A stretch of 19,307 nucleotides of DNA from Bacillota bacterium (GCA_029555925.1 JAKPQU010000329.1:1-19307); one strand, 5' to 3'. Counted from the stretch's first letter, positions 1 through 7,467 are shown. The notes: a model not told the origin generated them from the letters alone. Program-made: numbers and translations.

Positions 1-59
1 GGTTTAATCCCGTAAGTCAGGAAGATTCAGAATTTGATATTTATATACCTGTAAAATAA
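1..59 (+). CDS. C-terminal end of an upstream gene, possibly GyrI-like/effector-binding domain (partial)
   Basis: Reading from base 3, an open frame gives about 18 residues ending in SEFDIYIPVK, then TAA at 57-59. The start lies outside the window. An acidic stretch followed by an IYIPVK-like last strand resembles the C-terminus of GyrI-like/AraC effector-binding domains, but the family call rests on a few residues. That this is a real gene end is supported by an excellent rho-independent terminator starting 10 bases after the stop. Confidence 0.5.
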   Translation, partial: FNPVSQEDSEFDIYIPVK

Positions 60-69
60 CTCTTTTGCT

Positions 70-109
70 TCAGGGCAATCTCAAAAGGATTGTCCTGATT
101 TTTTATTTT
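70..109 (+). terminator. Rho-independent terminator after the partial upstream gene
   Basis: The 11-bp stem TCAGGGCAATC (70-80) pairs with GATTGTCCTGA (88-98) with one G-T wobble and a 7-nt loop. It is followed by six T, one A and four more T. It ends transcription of the gene stopping at 59 and separates it from the nucleotidyltransferase gene. Confidence 0.88.
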
Positions 110-120
110 CACAGTAAATA

Positions 121-129
121 TGTTATAAT
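121..129 (+). promoter_or_regulatory. Extended -10 promoter for the nucleotidyltransferase gene
   Basis: TGTTATAAT is a perfect TATAAT with the TGn extension. It lies just after the terminator T-tract and about 70 bases before the chosen start. The -35 region overlaps the T-tract and is weak, which an extended -10 can tolerate. Confidence 0.55.
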
Positions 130-199
130 AACTCAGAGAAAATATAGAGTAAATGCACAAAAGTTCCGAACCTATATTGTCAATGAGGAGATTTATTTT

Positions 200-985
200 A
201 TGTCTGTAGATAGTATTATGAAAGAAAAAATTCTCGGAGAATTAAAGAAAATAGAAAATGAAGAAAAAGTCAGAATAATCTATGCCTGTGAGTCAGGAAG
301 CCGGGCATGGGGATTTCCATCGAAAGACAGTGACTATGACGTCAGGTTTATCTATGTTCATAACCATGACCGGTATCTGTCTGTTTACGACAGAAAAGAT
401 GTGATAGAAAGACCTGTATGTGATCTGCTGGACATAAACGGATGGGATATCAGAAAAGCCCTGAGGCTTCTTCAAAAATCAAATGCAACACTTATGGAAT
501 GGTTTCAATCACCTGTTATATATCTTGATAGACCTGAAATAAGCAAAAAGATAAAAGAACTTATACCTGTAGCTTTTTCTCAAAAAAGCACTTTTTATCA
601 TTATTCAAGTATATTGAAAAGCACCTTTAGAGACAGTCTCCAGGGGGAATCTGTGAAAATAAAAAAATACTTTTATGCCCTGAGACCTGCTCTTGCATGC
701 CGGTGGATTGAGGAAAGAAAAACAGTTCCTCCTATGGAATTCAATAGTCTCTTAACTATATTGCCTGAAGGAGTCTTAAAAAATAAAATTCAAACATTGT
801 TGAATGAAAAAATATACGGAGAAGAATTTGATTTAAAACCTGTGATACCTGTTATAAATGAGTATCTGAAAAAAGAAATCAGTCATTTTGTAGAATATGT
901 AACAACACTTTCACCGTCACAGGCAGAAGAAAAAATATTTGATGAAACGTTCAGAGAAATTTTATGCATGATGAGTATTACGTAA
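200..985 (+). CDS. RlaP/YcgL-type predicted nucleotidyltransferase
   Basis: A 261-residue soluble protein. Residues about 25-50 carry ESGSRAWGFPSKDSDYDVRF: the GSRAWG loop and the D-x-D pair (DYDVR) are the nucleotidyltransferase active-site signature of the RlaP/DUF2204-like group (COG3541, YcgL; PF10127), part of the DNA polymerase beta-like superfamily. Family members are predicted to act in RNA repair or end modification, but the substrate is not known, so the reaction here is inferred. The frame is open from base 65, but ATG at 200 is preferred because GAGGAG lies 9 bases upstream and the -10 box at 124-129 lies inside the longer version. There is no RNA ligase or RtcB-like partner nearby. 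The TAA stop forms the first bases of the heptamer repeat that follows. Confidence 0.88.
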   Translation: MSVDSIMKEKILGELKKIENEEKVRIIYACESGSRAWGFPSKDSDYDVRFIYVHNHDRYLSVYDRKDVIERPVCDLLDINGWDIRKALRLLQKSNATLMEWFQSPVIYLDRPEISKKIKELIPVAFSQKSTFYHYSSILKSTFRDSLQGESVKIKKYFYALRPALACRWIEERKTVPPMEFNSLLTILPEGVLKNKIQTLLNEKIYGEEFDLKPVIPVINEYLKKEISHFVEYVTTLSPSQAEEKIFDETFREILCMMSIT

Positions 986-1020
986 CGTGTGACGCGTATT
1001 TTAACGCGTATTTTAACCGG
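983..1020. repeat. Heptamer-phased intergenic repeat 1 (TAACGCG type)
   Basis: TAACGTG (983), TGACGCG (990), TAACGCG (1002) and TAACCGG (1014) are heptamers of one consensus, TRACGCG. The last three are spaced by two identical TATTT pentamers, making a 12-bp tandem unit. The repeat begins within the stop codon of the nucleotidyltransferase gene. Confidence 0.65.
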
Positions 1021-1050
1021 TACCCGGCGAACACAGTGGTTCGCCCCTAC
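1014..1050. repeat. Extragenic palindrome (GTAGGGGCGAACC type)
   Basis: GGCGAAC (1026-1032) pairs with GTTCGCC (1039-1045) around a 6-nt loop, next to CCGGTACCCGG. Read on the minus strand it begins GTAGGGGCGAACC, a repetitive extragenic motif that I recall from many uncultured-bacterial and cyanobacterial genomes. It sits between two convergent genes and could act as a bidirectional terminator hairpin or a mobile palindrome. Confidence 0.6.
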
Positions 1051-1057
1051 TTTTCAC

Positions 1058-1294
1058 TTATATATTGATATCTGTAGGAAGTTGAAATGGTTCATTTGTA
1101 TTTGTATCAATCAATTCTACTGTTATCTGCCAGTTATCTTTATCAACCTGCTTGAATGATAATCTTGTTTCAACTTTTGAAGGGTCGAAATTCAGGTCTC
1201 CTTCCTGGAGTTTTTTATTCTTCAAAGACTTTATGGCTTCTTCAATTTTTTTACCGACTTCATTGAAGTCTACATTTATTTCATTTTCTTTCAA
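1058..1294 (-). CDS. Small protein of unknown function
   Basis: About 78 residues and not recognised. It is an acidic/lysine-rich helix (FNEVGKKIEEAIKSLKNKK) followed by a likely strand (NWQITVELID), ending LPTDINI, with no signal peptide or membrane segment. The frame extends up to 1360. I choose TTG at 1294 because AGAGGT lies 6 bases upstream, and a TATAAT box at 1318-1323 (minus strand) falls inside the longer version. The promoter-leader block is almost the same as the one upstream of the FHA-FGE gene (7341-7396), so the two may be co-regulated, or this may be a duplicated control region. It is bounded on both sides by heptamer repeats and appears to be transcribed alone. That it is a real gene is likely but not certain. 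Confidence 0.6.
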   Translation of the reverse strand: MKENEINVDFNEVGKKIEEAIKSLKNKKLQEGDLNFDPSKVETRLSFKQVDKDNWQITVELIDTNTNEPFQLPTDINI

Positions 1295-1300
1295 TGGTAC

Positions 1301-1357
1301 ACCTCTGTTTGCTTCATAATTATAGTATATTTTATAACTTATTAGAATGTAAGTCAT
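1301..1357 (-). promoter_or_regulatory. Promoter-leader block, copy A (of a duplicated pair)
   Basis: On the minus strand this reads ATTCTAATAAGTTAT, then AAATA, then ACTATAAT (-10 TATAAT at 1323-1318), then AACAGAGGT. The same order, with only 2 differences in the 30 bases up to TATAAT, occurs at 7341-7396. Here AGAGGT is the ribosome binding site of the small gene starting at 1294. Confidence 0.6.
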
Positions 1358-1360
1358 CAT

Positions 1361-1416
1361 GACACGTAACGCGTAACGGGTTTAATACTGCGCATCACGT
1401 ATTACGCATCACGCTC
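1361..1416. repeat. Heptamer-phased intergenic repeat 2
   Basis: Eight consecutive 7-mers keep one phase from 1361 to 1416, for example AACGCGT (1368), AACGGGT (1375), CACGTAT (1396) and TACGCAT (1403). The halves are imperfectly complementary: 10 of 13 pairs between 1365-1377 and 1401-1413. It fills the spacer between the stop of the operon's last gene and the promoter of the small gene. Confidence 0.7.
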
Positions 1417-2711
1417 TATTTGACCTGAAAATTTTCTATAATTTTCCTGAAATCTGTAGAAAAATCTTTCTGCCTGTCTGTTTCCAGATGAACTGTTACA
1501 ATGGCGTCACCGGCACTGATATAGTATTGCTCAACATAATAATAATTTCCGTCATTGCCTCTGTAAGAATAGGACAGAGAAGACGCTTCTTTATTTGATA
1601 CCGTGATGGATTTTACACCAAGCTTTTTATATTCATTTTTCATCTTTTTTCCAAGTTTTTCATAGTTACTGTCATTGCTTTTAGCAAAGGATAACATGTC
1701 TTTTTCTTTCAAAGGAACAACAGTAACATTACACAGAGCGGTTGCATCCAACATTTCTTTTATATATATTCCGCCTCTCTCGGCTTTCCATCCGGATGGC
1801 AGTACACAGAAAAAGACTCCAGACTGATCACTTATAGTACTGTTATTTTTTATATAGTCAGAAAGTAGATTGAACTGTTGTGACCTGGCAGTTAAATTAC
1901 GGGGATCGAAGAGGGGATTATTCTGATGGTTATCAGGATTTAACTGAGGGTTCATATTGGGCATCTTCTGATTATACTTATAATTCCGGTTACATTCCGG
2001 ACAGTCAGGATCATAATCTTGATTATAATCAGGCAGATTATTGGGATTATACTGATTATTATAGGGATTAAACTGTGGATTATTCTGGTTGTACTGGTTG
2101 TTATAGGGATTAAACTGCGGATTATTCTGGCTATACTGGTTGTTATAGGGCTCAAAATAACTATCATTCTGGTTATTATAGGGATTGAACTGCGGATTAT
2201 ACTGGTTATGCTGGTTGTTATAGGGATTGAACTGGGGATTATCCTGGTTATACTGGTTGTTATAAGGATTGAACTGCGGATTATTCTGGCTATACTGGTT
2301 ATCAGGATTGAACTGAGGGGAACTGTTCTGTGGCATCTGAGACGAATCTATCTGTTCACCCTGATGTAAAAAGCCAACCTGTAAAGCTATAATATTACTA
2401 CCCTGAGACATAGAGAAAATGGTAACAATATCATTCTGAGCGAGTTCTGAAAAATCCGCCTCTTTGCCTGCCCCTTTACCGAAATGTATAAATTTAGTAT
2501 TCTGTGAGACACCTATATTAATCGATTTACCGCTGTTATCCATTATCTGGAAAGCATTATCTGATATAGAAGTAACTGTACCCATAATCCACTGTCTCTG
2601 TGATTGACCAAAGGTCATTTGCTGCATTATGAGTATAAGAAATAATATCAAACAAGTTCTTATAAGTTTTTTACCAGCTATTAAGATCCCCACCACCTGT
2701 ATTATTGCCAC
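1416..2711 (-). CDS. Secreted protein: OB-fold (DUF5666-like) domain, Asn/Gln/Pro/Tyr repeat tract, C-terminal alpha/beta domain
   Basis: About 431 residues. Residues about 15-36 form a signal peptide (GKKLIRTCLILFLILIMQQM, then TFG-QS). Next comes a small beta-barrel-like domain, GTVTSISDNAFQIMDNSGKS to NDIVTIFSMSQG, resembling DUF5666/OB-fold proteins. It is followed by six 14-residue repeats of the NPQFNPYNNQYNQ type and a CPEC pair. The C-terminal 130 residues (from FFCVLPSGWKAE to IIENFQVK) look like a PsbP/DcrB-like lipoprotein fold; that is inference. It is the third gene of the FHA-FGE/kinase operon and overlaps the kinase end. The start is uncertain: GTG at 2711 has GGAGG 5 bases upstream, while later starts (TTG 2651, ATG 2627) lack one. 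The frame stays open to 2795 only because it reads the kinase's Gly-rich tail out of frame. Confidence 0.82.
   Translation of the reverse strand: MAIIQVVGILIAGKKLIRTCLILFLILIMQQMTFGQSQRQWIMGTVTSISDNAFQIMDNSGKSINIGVSQNTKFIHFGKGAGKEADFSELAQNDIVTIFSMSQGSNIIALQVGFLHQGEQIDSSQMPQNSSPQFNPDNQYSQNNPQFNPYNNQYNQDNPQFNPYNNQHNQYNPQFNPYNNQNDSYFEPYNNQYSQNNPQFNPYNNQYNQNNPQFNPYNNQYNPNNLPDYNQDYDPDCPECNRNYKYNQKMPNMNPQLNPDNHQNNPLFDPRNLTARSQQFNLLSDYIKNNSTISDQSGVFFCVLPSGWKAERGGIYIKEMLDATALCNVTVVPLKEKDMLSFAKSNDSNYEKLGKKMKNEYKKLGVKSITVSNKEASSLSYSYRGNDGNYYYVEQYYISAGDAIVTVHLETDRQKDFSTDFRKIIENFQVK
2035..2312. repeat. 42-bp coding minisatellite
   Basis: Six tandem units of about 42 bp encode the 14-residue NPQFNPYNNQYNQ repeats of the secreted protein. 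One unit is shortened to 11 residues (FEPYNNQYSQN), and flanking codons drift. The opposite strand stays open for about 116 codons as a side-effect of the repeat. Confidence 0.85.
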
Positions 2712-5511
2712 TTCCTCCTCCATCACTGTATCCTCCTCCGTCATAATATCCTCCTCCGTCATAATATCCCCCTCCGTCATAATATCCATTTCCACCGGAA
2801 GAATCGGTAGAATGGGCCTGTTCTTTAATCCTGTTATCTATCTCTGCCAGATATTTTACTGCATCTGTATATGCTTTTGATTTCTTATCAGTTTTGACCA
2901 GTTCTTTGGCTTTCTTAAAAAACCCGGCAGCCTTTTCATAATATTCAGAACCTTTCTTATACAAGTCCAGGCCTTTACCTATATAGGCACCAGCCAGATC
3001 CTTCTTATAAGTTTCCTTATCAATATCTGCGGCACCTGAAAAACTTTGTATGGCCTTATCAAAATTTTTAGCCTTCAAATAATATGAGCCAATATCTTTA
3101 TAACCTTCAAGGAGTCTTTTTTTATAATCCTGTTTTTTATCATCTTCGATGTTTGCCAGTGTAAGATCATAGTATTTTAAAGCTTCACCCATATTCTTAT
3201 CCTTTTTCTTGAGACGATAAGAATCTGCAAGCATTATAGATAGATCAGGATCTTTTTTATCAAGAGTCTTTGCATATTTTATAACGTTATCATAATCTTT
3301 CTGATCCATATAATATGAAGCCAGTGCCCTAAGCGTGTCAGTATTATCTCTGTCAAAATCCAGTGCCATGTTCAGATGTTCCAATCCCTTTTCCCGATCC
3401 GGAGGAACTGATTTCAGATAATCTTTGCCGAGAATCCTGTGGTATTTTCCGAGTTTATCTCCTCTTTTTTCTCCAATATCATCAGCATCAAACTTCTCAA
3501 TTATGTCCAGAATTTCCTCTTTTTCTTTAACATCAGAGCCTTCTTTTGCAAGAATTTTATCCAGAAGAGACATATATGTCTCAGCAATTTCTTTTGTCTC
3601 AGACACATTTACCTTTTTTGCTTCTTCCAGCATTTTCTTCACATTACTTAAATCAGGATTTTTTTCCTTTAATAATGACCTGGCCCAGTCAATCCATGCC
3701 AGTGTAAGGTCCTTTGAATTACCGGGAGATAATTTGACTTTTTTCTGAATAAGTTTATCCATATTACTGAAAGCTATTGGTAAATCTTTCTTTTCTTTGA
3801 CAGAAGCAAGAGTTTTTGCATAAAGCTTCTCAGGACTCTCAGGCTTCATCATAAAGAAAACAACACCTGCCGATGCCAGAGCAAATAACAGGCCAAAAGC
3901 CAGGAAGATTATGATGAATGAATGTGTCTGTTTTTTTATTTCTTTTTTCGGTACAGATGCAACAGGAGAATAAATTGTTCCTATAACGGTTTTCTTTGTT
4001 TTTTCAACCATATCATAATTTCTTCCTGTAGAAGTTACGATTGTATTATAATGAGGTGAAGGTAAATCATTCTCTTCAAAGCCATTATCTTCAATAGCTA
4101 CTGCTCTGGTTTTGATGCCATATGCAGCCAGTTTATTCTGCACAGCGGTTCTGAGAGCCGAGCCGGTATTTTTATTTAATATATTAAGATAGTGTTCCTG
4201 TGCTTTATCTTTAAGTCCCAGGAGTTCATAACACTCACCTATTCCCATAAGGGCTCTTTCATTATCACAGTTAAAGTCAAGAGCTTTCATATATTCAAAG
4301 CTTGCCTTTAAATATTCTCCTTCTTCTCTGTACCGGTCCGCCTGTTCCAGGTGTTTGAATTCACTTTCACTGCTTTCTTTTGATTTCTGTAATTTAAGTA
4401 ACTCCTGTTTCATTTCCATGATAGTCTCATATCTATCGGCAATCTTTGGCTGTAGAGCTTTGAGGACTATATTACTGAGTTTATCGGAAATTTTCGGATT
4501 TAAAGTCTTGGGAGGTGGAAACTCCGGCGCCAGTTCCTGAGGATTTATTTTTGTTATAAGACACATCAATGTAGCTCCGAGAGCATATATATCAGATCGT
4601 GGCTCAGCCTTTCCCATCCATTGTTCGGGAGGAGCATATCCTTCCGTAAGAAGGGCATATTTTGTAGTAACAGTCTTTGTATCCTGAAAAACCCTGGCTA
4701 TACCGAAATCTATTAATTTCAAAACCCCTTCGTCTGTTATCATAATATTATCAGGTTTCAAATCCCTGAATACGATAGGAGTGGGACGATTGTGCAGATA
4801 ATGAAGGACATCACATATCTGAACCCCCCAGGTAACGATCTGTTCTTCGGAAAAATAACCTCCTTCGGGAAGTTTTTTGAGATATTTAGACAGAGTCTCT
4901 CCTTTTATATAGTCCATTATAAGATAAAGTTTTTTACTTTCCACAAAAGAATCTGTAACCCTTGGGATACAGTTATGCTCAAGTTTTGCCAGCATTTCAG
5001 CTTCTATTTTAAAACTTTTTTCAATTACCTCCTGATCACTTTCTTCATGCATTTCTTTTGCGGCCCAGTATTTACCGGGAAGACTTAGATCGCGAACAAG
5101 ATATACAGAGCCAAATCCTCCGCTTGCTATTCCTCTTACAACTATATACCTGTCTTTCAGGGTTTTCCCGAGAGAAGGATAGAGGAGTAATCTTTCAACG
5201 GTTTCATCATCTTTATAATCCAGGACAAGATAACTTTTACCATTACAAAAAAAGAAATCAAGCATCCTTGGAGAATCAGGGCTTTTATCTATTTTTACAT
5301 ATTTTTCCGTTACTTTCCTTAATTCTTTTGATATACTCTGTGATATAATGTCTGTTACAGGGTTTAATATTTCTTTCAGAGTGAGATTTTTCTGTGAATT
5401 TACCTCGTTTACAACATATATAGAAGAAAAATCATCCCTGTAAATTCCCCTTATTATTCTGTATTTATCGTTCAATATAAAGTTCGTTTGTAGAGTAAAT
5501 CCTCCTGCCAT
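2671..5511 (-). CDS. Transmembrane Ser/Thr protein kinase with duplicated degenerate N-lobe and TPR tail
   Basis: 946 residues. Residues about 15-110 are a decayed kinase N-lobe. The active Hanks-type domain follows at about 120-375: Gly loop GIASGGFGSVYLV, Lys152 in AAKEM, catalytic Asp250 in FRDLKPDN, Asp268 in DFG, then EGYAPPEQ. A short TPR pair precedes a membrane helix (about 532-554, SFIIIFLAFGLLFALASAGV). After it come about 330 TPR-like residues, probably outside the membrane, and a tail of four GGGYYD-type units. The HRD motif reads FRD, so an Arg-Asp type kinase. Phosphorylation of Ser/Thr targets is known for the family; targets here are unknown. The frame opens at 5592, but ATG 5511 has GGGGAT 8 bases upstream and starts 19 bases after the FHA-FGE stop, so the two are cotranscribed. 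The neighbouring FHA domains are obvious candidates to bind its phospho-Thr products. Confidence 0.92.
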   Translation of the reverse strand: MAGGFTLQTNFILNDKYRIIRGIYRDDFSSIYVVNEVNSQKNLTLKEILNPVTDIISQSISKELRKVTEKYVKIDKSPDSPRMLDFFFCNGKSYLVLDYKDDETVERLLLYPSLGKTLKDRYIVVRGIASGGFGSVYLVRDLSLPGKYWAAKEMHEESDQEVIEKSFKIEAEMLAKLEHNCIPRVTDSFVESKKLYLIMDYIKGETLSKYLKKLPEGGYFSEEQIVTWGVQICDVLHYLHNRPTPIVFRDLKPDNIMITDEGVLKLIDFGIARVFQDTKTVTTKYALLTEGYAPPEQWMGKAEPRSDIYALGATLMCLITKINPQELAPEFPPPKTLNPKISDKLSNIVLKALQPKIADRYETIMEMKQELLKLQKSKESSESEFKHLEQADRYREEGEYLKASFEYMKALDFNCDNERALMGIGECYELLGLKDKAQEHYLNILNKNTGSALRTAVQNKLAAYGIKTRAVAIEDNGFEENDLPSPHYNTIVTSTGRNYDMVEKTKKTVIGTIYSPVASVPKKEIKKQTHSFIIIFLAFGLLFALASAGVVFFMMKPESPEKLYAKTLASVKEKKDLPIAFSNMDKLIQKKVKLSPGNSKDLTLAWIDWARSLLKEKNPDLSNVKKMLEEAKKVNVSETKEIAETYMSLLDKILAKEGSDVKEKEEILDIIEKFDADDIGEKRGDKLGKYHRILGKDYLKSVPPDREKGLEHLNMALDFDRDNTDTLRALASYYMDQKDYDNVIKYAKTLDKKDPDLSIMLADSYRLKKKDKNMGEALKYYDLTLANIEDDKKQDYKKRLLEGYKDIGSYYLKAKNFDKAIQSFSGAADIDKETYKKDLAGAYIGKGLDLYKKGSEYYEKAAGFFKKAKELVKTDKKSKAYTDAVKYLAEIDNRIKEQAHSTDSSGGNGYYDGGGYYDGGGYYDGGGYSDGGGSGNNTGGGDLNSW
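2719..2790. repeat. 18-bp tandem repeat encoding the GGGYYD tail of the kinase
   Basis: Four 18-bp units (plus-strand core CCTCCTCCGTCATAATAT) encode GGGYYD/GGGYSD at the kinase C-terminus. The start of the next gene is embedded in or next to this tract. Confidence 0.8.
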
Positions 5512-5530
5512 AGGTCCATCCCCTTTTTTA

Positions 5531-7291
5531 TCATATATCCCTGGCACATCTAAAACCTGTGTCCGGGCCAAATTCATCACTCCAGGCTTCACACCTCAGG
5601 GTACAGCCCGGTATCTCGAGTTTATTCAGCCACGAACCTCCCCTCAAGGTTTTACCTGATGGTTTTGATGGAGTGCCATCCAGGTCTGATATATAAGAAC
5701 TATCGGTCCATTCCCACGTATTTCCTGCCATATCCATAATGCCATAAGGACTTCTACCTTCAGTAAAATTATAAACAGACATAGTTCCATTAAGATTATT
5801 TTCCCTGCTGTTTAATCTCTCTCTGTCCCAGTCATTTCCCCAGGGATACAGTCTTCTGTCATTACCTCTGGCTGCTTTCTCCCATTCAAATTCATCGGGC
5901 AGTCTTTTCCCTGCCCATACCGCATAAGCCATGGCATCATTAAAGGTAACATTGACTGCAGGATGATCTTCTTTACCGGGTATGAAAGAGCTTTCCCATC
6001 TACCTTCACTTCTATAACCTGTGGTTTCAATAAATTTTCTATATTCATCATTTGTAACGGGATAAATATCTATATAATAAGATTTTATGTAAAATTCTCG
6101 AGCCGTGCCGGCAGTGAAAGGCCCTTCTTCTATAAAAACCATACCGGCAGTTGAAGAAGGCTCATCAGTAACTGATATGTCAGAAGAAACTTCCTCCATA
6201 GACGTAGCCCGGTCTTTGAAAGATTCCACCGGAACAGAAGATAATTCTGCCACATCAGAAATGACAGGAGGAGAAGATAATTCTGCCCCGGCAGGAACAA
6301 CAGTAGAATCTCCTTCCTCTAACTCCATAAAAAGATCTTCTTTTTTTCTGAACAGAATAATTATATTTTCTCCGACCTGTATATGGTCACCTGGTTTCAA
6401 TTTTTCTTTATCAACAACCTGTACTTCATTAAGAAGAGTAATACTCTTTTTACTTTCATTTATAAGATAAACGTCTCCGTCTTCTATTGAAAATCTGGCA
6501 TGTTCTCTGGAAATAGTTCTATCCTGTGATGAAAAGAGGAGATCTCTTACAGAAGGGGATTTCTTTGACATTCTTCCTATGAAAAAATCTTTTTTATCGA
6601 GAGGAAAAATCTCTCCTTTTCTATCACCTTTTATTATTTCCAGTTCATAGTCATAAGCCCGGGACATATCATCAAACATTGTTTTTTCATTATGTGATGC
6701 AGTGGCTTTTTCATAATCAGGTTGCCCTTCTATGAGTTGCATCTCAGGAAGAGTAACTTCATCATCATCGAAAAGATATTTATGAGAGTAATCAGGGAGA
6801 AAACTGCCTTCCTGTATGGATGAACTCCCCGACACAGGTGAAGAGGCAACGGGTTTGACTGCAGGTTCATCATATGAATAGTCTATTTTTTTCGGGCCTG
6901 TCTCTTTAAATGCAAGAGCTCTCAACAATGGTATGTCTGTCTCATCTATAGTAGAAGTAAAAGTAGGTTCAGAAACTTCCTGATATAATAAAACCACCTT
7001 GCCCATATGTATTTTATCTCCCGATGAAAGAGGGCATGGTTCTGATATTTCTATGCCATTCACTTTAGTAGGATTGGTTGTTTTCCTCGGTTTTATTACA
7101 TGACTGTTATTACACCATTCTATATCAGCCTGAGCAGTAGATACAGTAGAAGTCTTATCTATAATGAGTATAAAATTCTGTCTTGTATCATAAGGAAGCT
7201 TTCTTCCTATGGTAAATGGCTTATCTGAAAGAGGATACTTTTCCCCCTGATTATCTCCTTCTATAACTAAAAGTTCAAAATCTTTTGTCAT
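5531..7291 (-). CDS. Two FHA domains fused to an FGE-sulfatase (SUMF1-like) domain
   Basis: 586 residues, cytoplasmic. FHA 1 spans about 5-105 and FHA 2 about 215-318. FHA 2 keeps the phosphothreonine-binding residues (FFIGR at 236-240, SREH at 261-264). FHA 1 keeps IGR, but its SxxH is S-T-A-Q, so it may not bind phosphate. A Ser/Thr/acidic linker (about 320-380) leads to an FGE-like domain (382-586) with YYIDIYPVTNDEYRKF, WAGKRLPDEFEWEKAARG and GFRCARDI. True FGEs oxidise a sulfatase Cys using a C-x4-C pair; here the region reads CTLRC (C-x3-C), so catalysis is doubtful and a binding role is as likely. It is the first gene of the operon, with GAGGAG 11 bases before ATG and a TATAAT promoter about 70 bases upstream. 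The downstream kinase is its probable partner. Confidence 0.92.
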   Translation of the reverse strand: MTKDFELLVIEGDNQGEKYPLSDKPFTIGRKLPYDTRQNFILIIDKTSTVSTAQADIEWCNNSHVIKPRKTTNPTKVNGIEISEPCPLSSGDKIHMGKVVLLYQEVSEPTFTSTIDETDIPLLRALAFKETGPKKIDYSYDEPAVKPVASSPVSGSSSIQEGSFLPDYSHKYLFDDDEVTLPEMQLIEGQPDYEKATASHNEKTMFDDMSRAYDYELEIIKGDRKGEIFPLDKKDFFIGRMSKKSPSVRDLLFSSQDRTISREHARFSIEDGDVYLINESKKSITLLNEVQVVDKEKLKPGDHIQVGENIIILFRKKEDLFMELEEGDSTVVPAGAELSSPPVISDVAELSSVPVESFKDRATSMEEVSSDISVTDEPSSTAGMVFIEEGPFTAGTAREFYIKSYYIDIYPVTNDEYRKFIETTGYRSEGRWESSFIPGKEDHPAVNVTFNDAMAYAVWAGKRLPDEFEWEKAARGNDRRLYPWGNDWDRERLNSRENNLNGTMSVYNFTEGRSPYGIMDMAGNTWEWTDSSYISDLDGTPSKPSGKTLRGGSWLNKLEIPGCTLRCEAWSDEFGPDTGFRCARDI

Positions 7292-7340
7292 AAAGAAATA
7301 TACTCCTCAGTGTTTTGACTGTGTAATAAATTTTGTGTAA

Positions 7341-7396
7341 ACCTCTGTTAAAGCCTTATTATAGTGTATTTCATAACTTATTAGAATTTAAATGAT
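7341..7396 (-). promoter_or_regulatory. Promoter-leader block, copy B, for the FHA-FGE operon
   Basis: On the minus strand TATAAT lies at 7363-7358, preceded by ATTCTAATAAGTTATG and followed by AACAGAGGT (7350-7342). It is near-identical to copy A at 1301-1357. Here AGAGGT is not followed by a start codon. The gene starts 50 bases further on with its own GAGGAG, giving a leader of about 60 bases. Confidence 0.6.
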
Positions 7397-7397
7397 T

Positions 7398-7467
7398 CGT
7401 GATGCGTAAAGCATAATGCATAATGAGTTATTATCCCTTCGCATCACGCTTTACGCATTACGAGTTT
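7398..7467. repeat. Heptamer-phased intergenic repeat 3 with 15-bp inverted arms
   Basis: The heptamers CGTGATG, CGTAAAG, CATAATG and CATAATG run in tandem from 7398. The arm CGTGATGCGTAAAGC (7398-7412) is complementary at 14 of 15 positions to GCTTTACGCATTACG (7448-7462), with a 35-nt loop. It lies just upstream of the operon promoter. Confidence 0.75.

Noticed and set aside
200..1294. Toxin-antitoxin pair made of the nucleotidyltransferase and the small unknown protein
   Set aside because: The genes are convergent with separate promoters and a repeat between them. The nucleotidyltransferase is of RlaP type, not a MNT/HEPN pair, and the small protein has no HEPN motif.
2019..2369. 116-codon open frame on the plus strand, rich in Ile/Leu/Val
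   Set aside because: It is the antisense of the 42-bp repeat tract; its hydrophobic pattern comes from reading the repeat backwards, and it has no ribosome binding site.
2712..2795. N-terminal extension of the OB-fold/repeat protein (MEMDIMTEGDIMTEE...)
   Set aside because: This stretch is the out-of-frame reading of the kinase's GGGYYD repeats, and the signal peptide lies downstream.
5531..5760. Variable region of a diversity-generating retroelement in the FGE domains
   Set aside because: FGE-like domains are common retroelement targets, but there is no reverse transcriptase, no template repeat, and no Asn-rich AAY-coded tract here.
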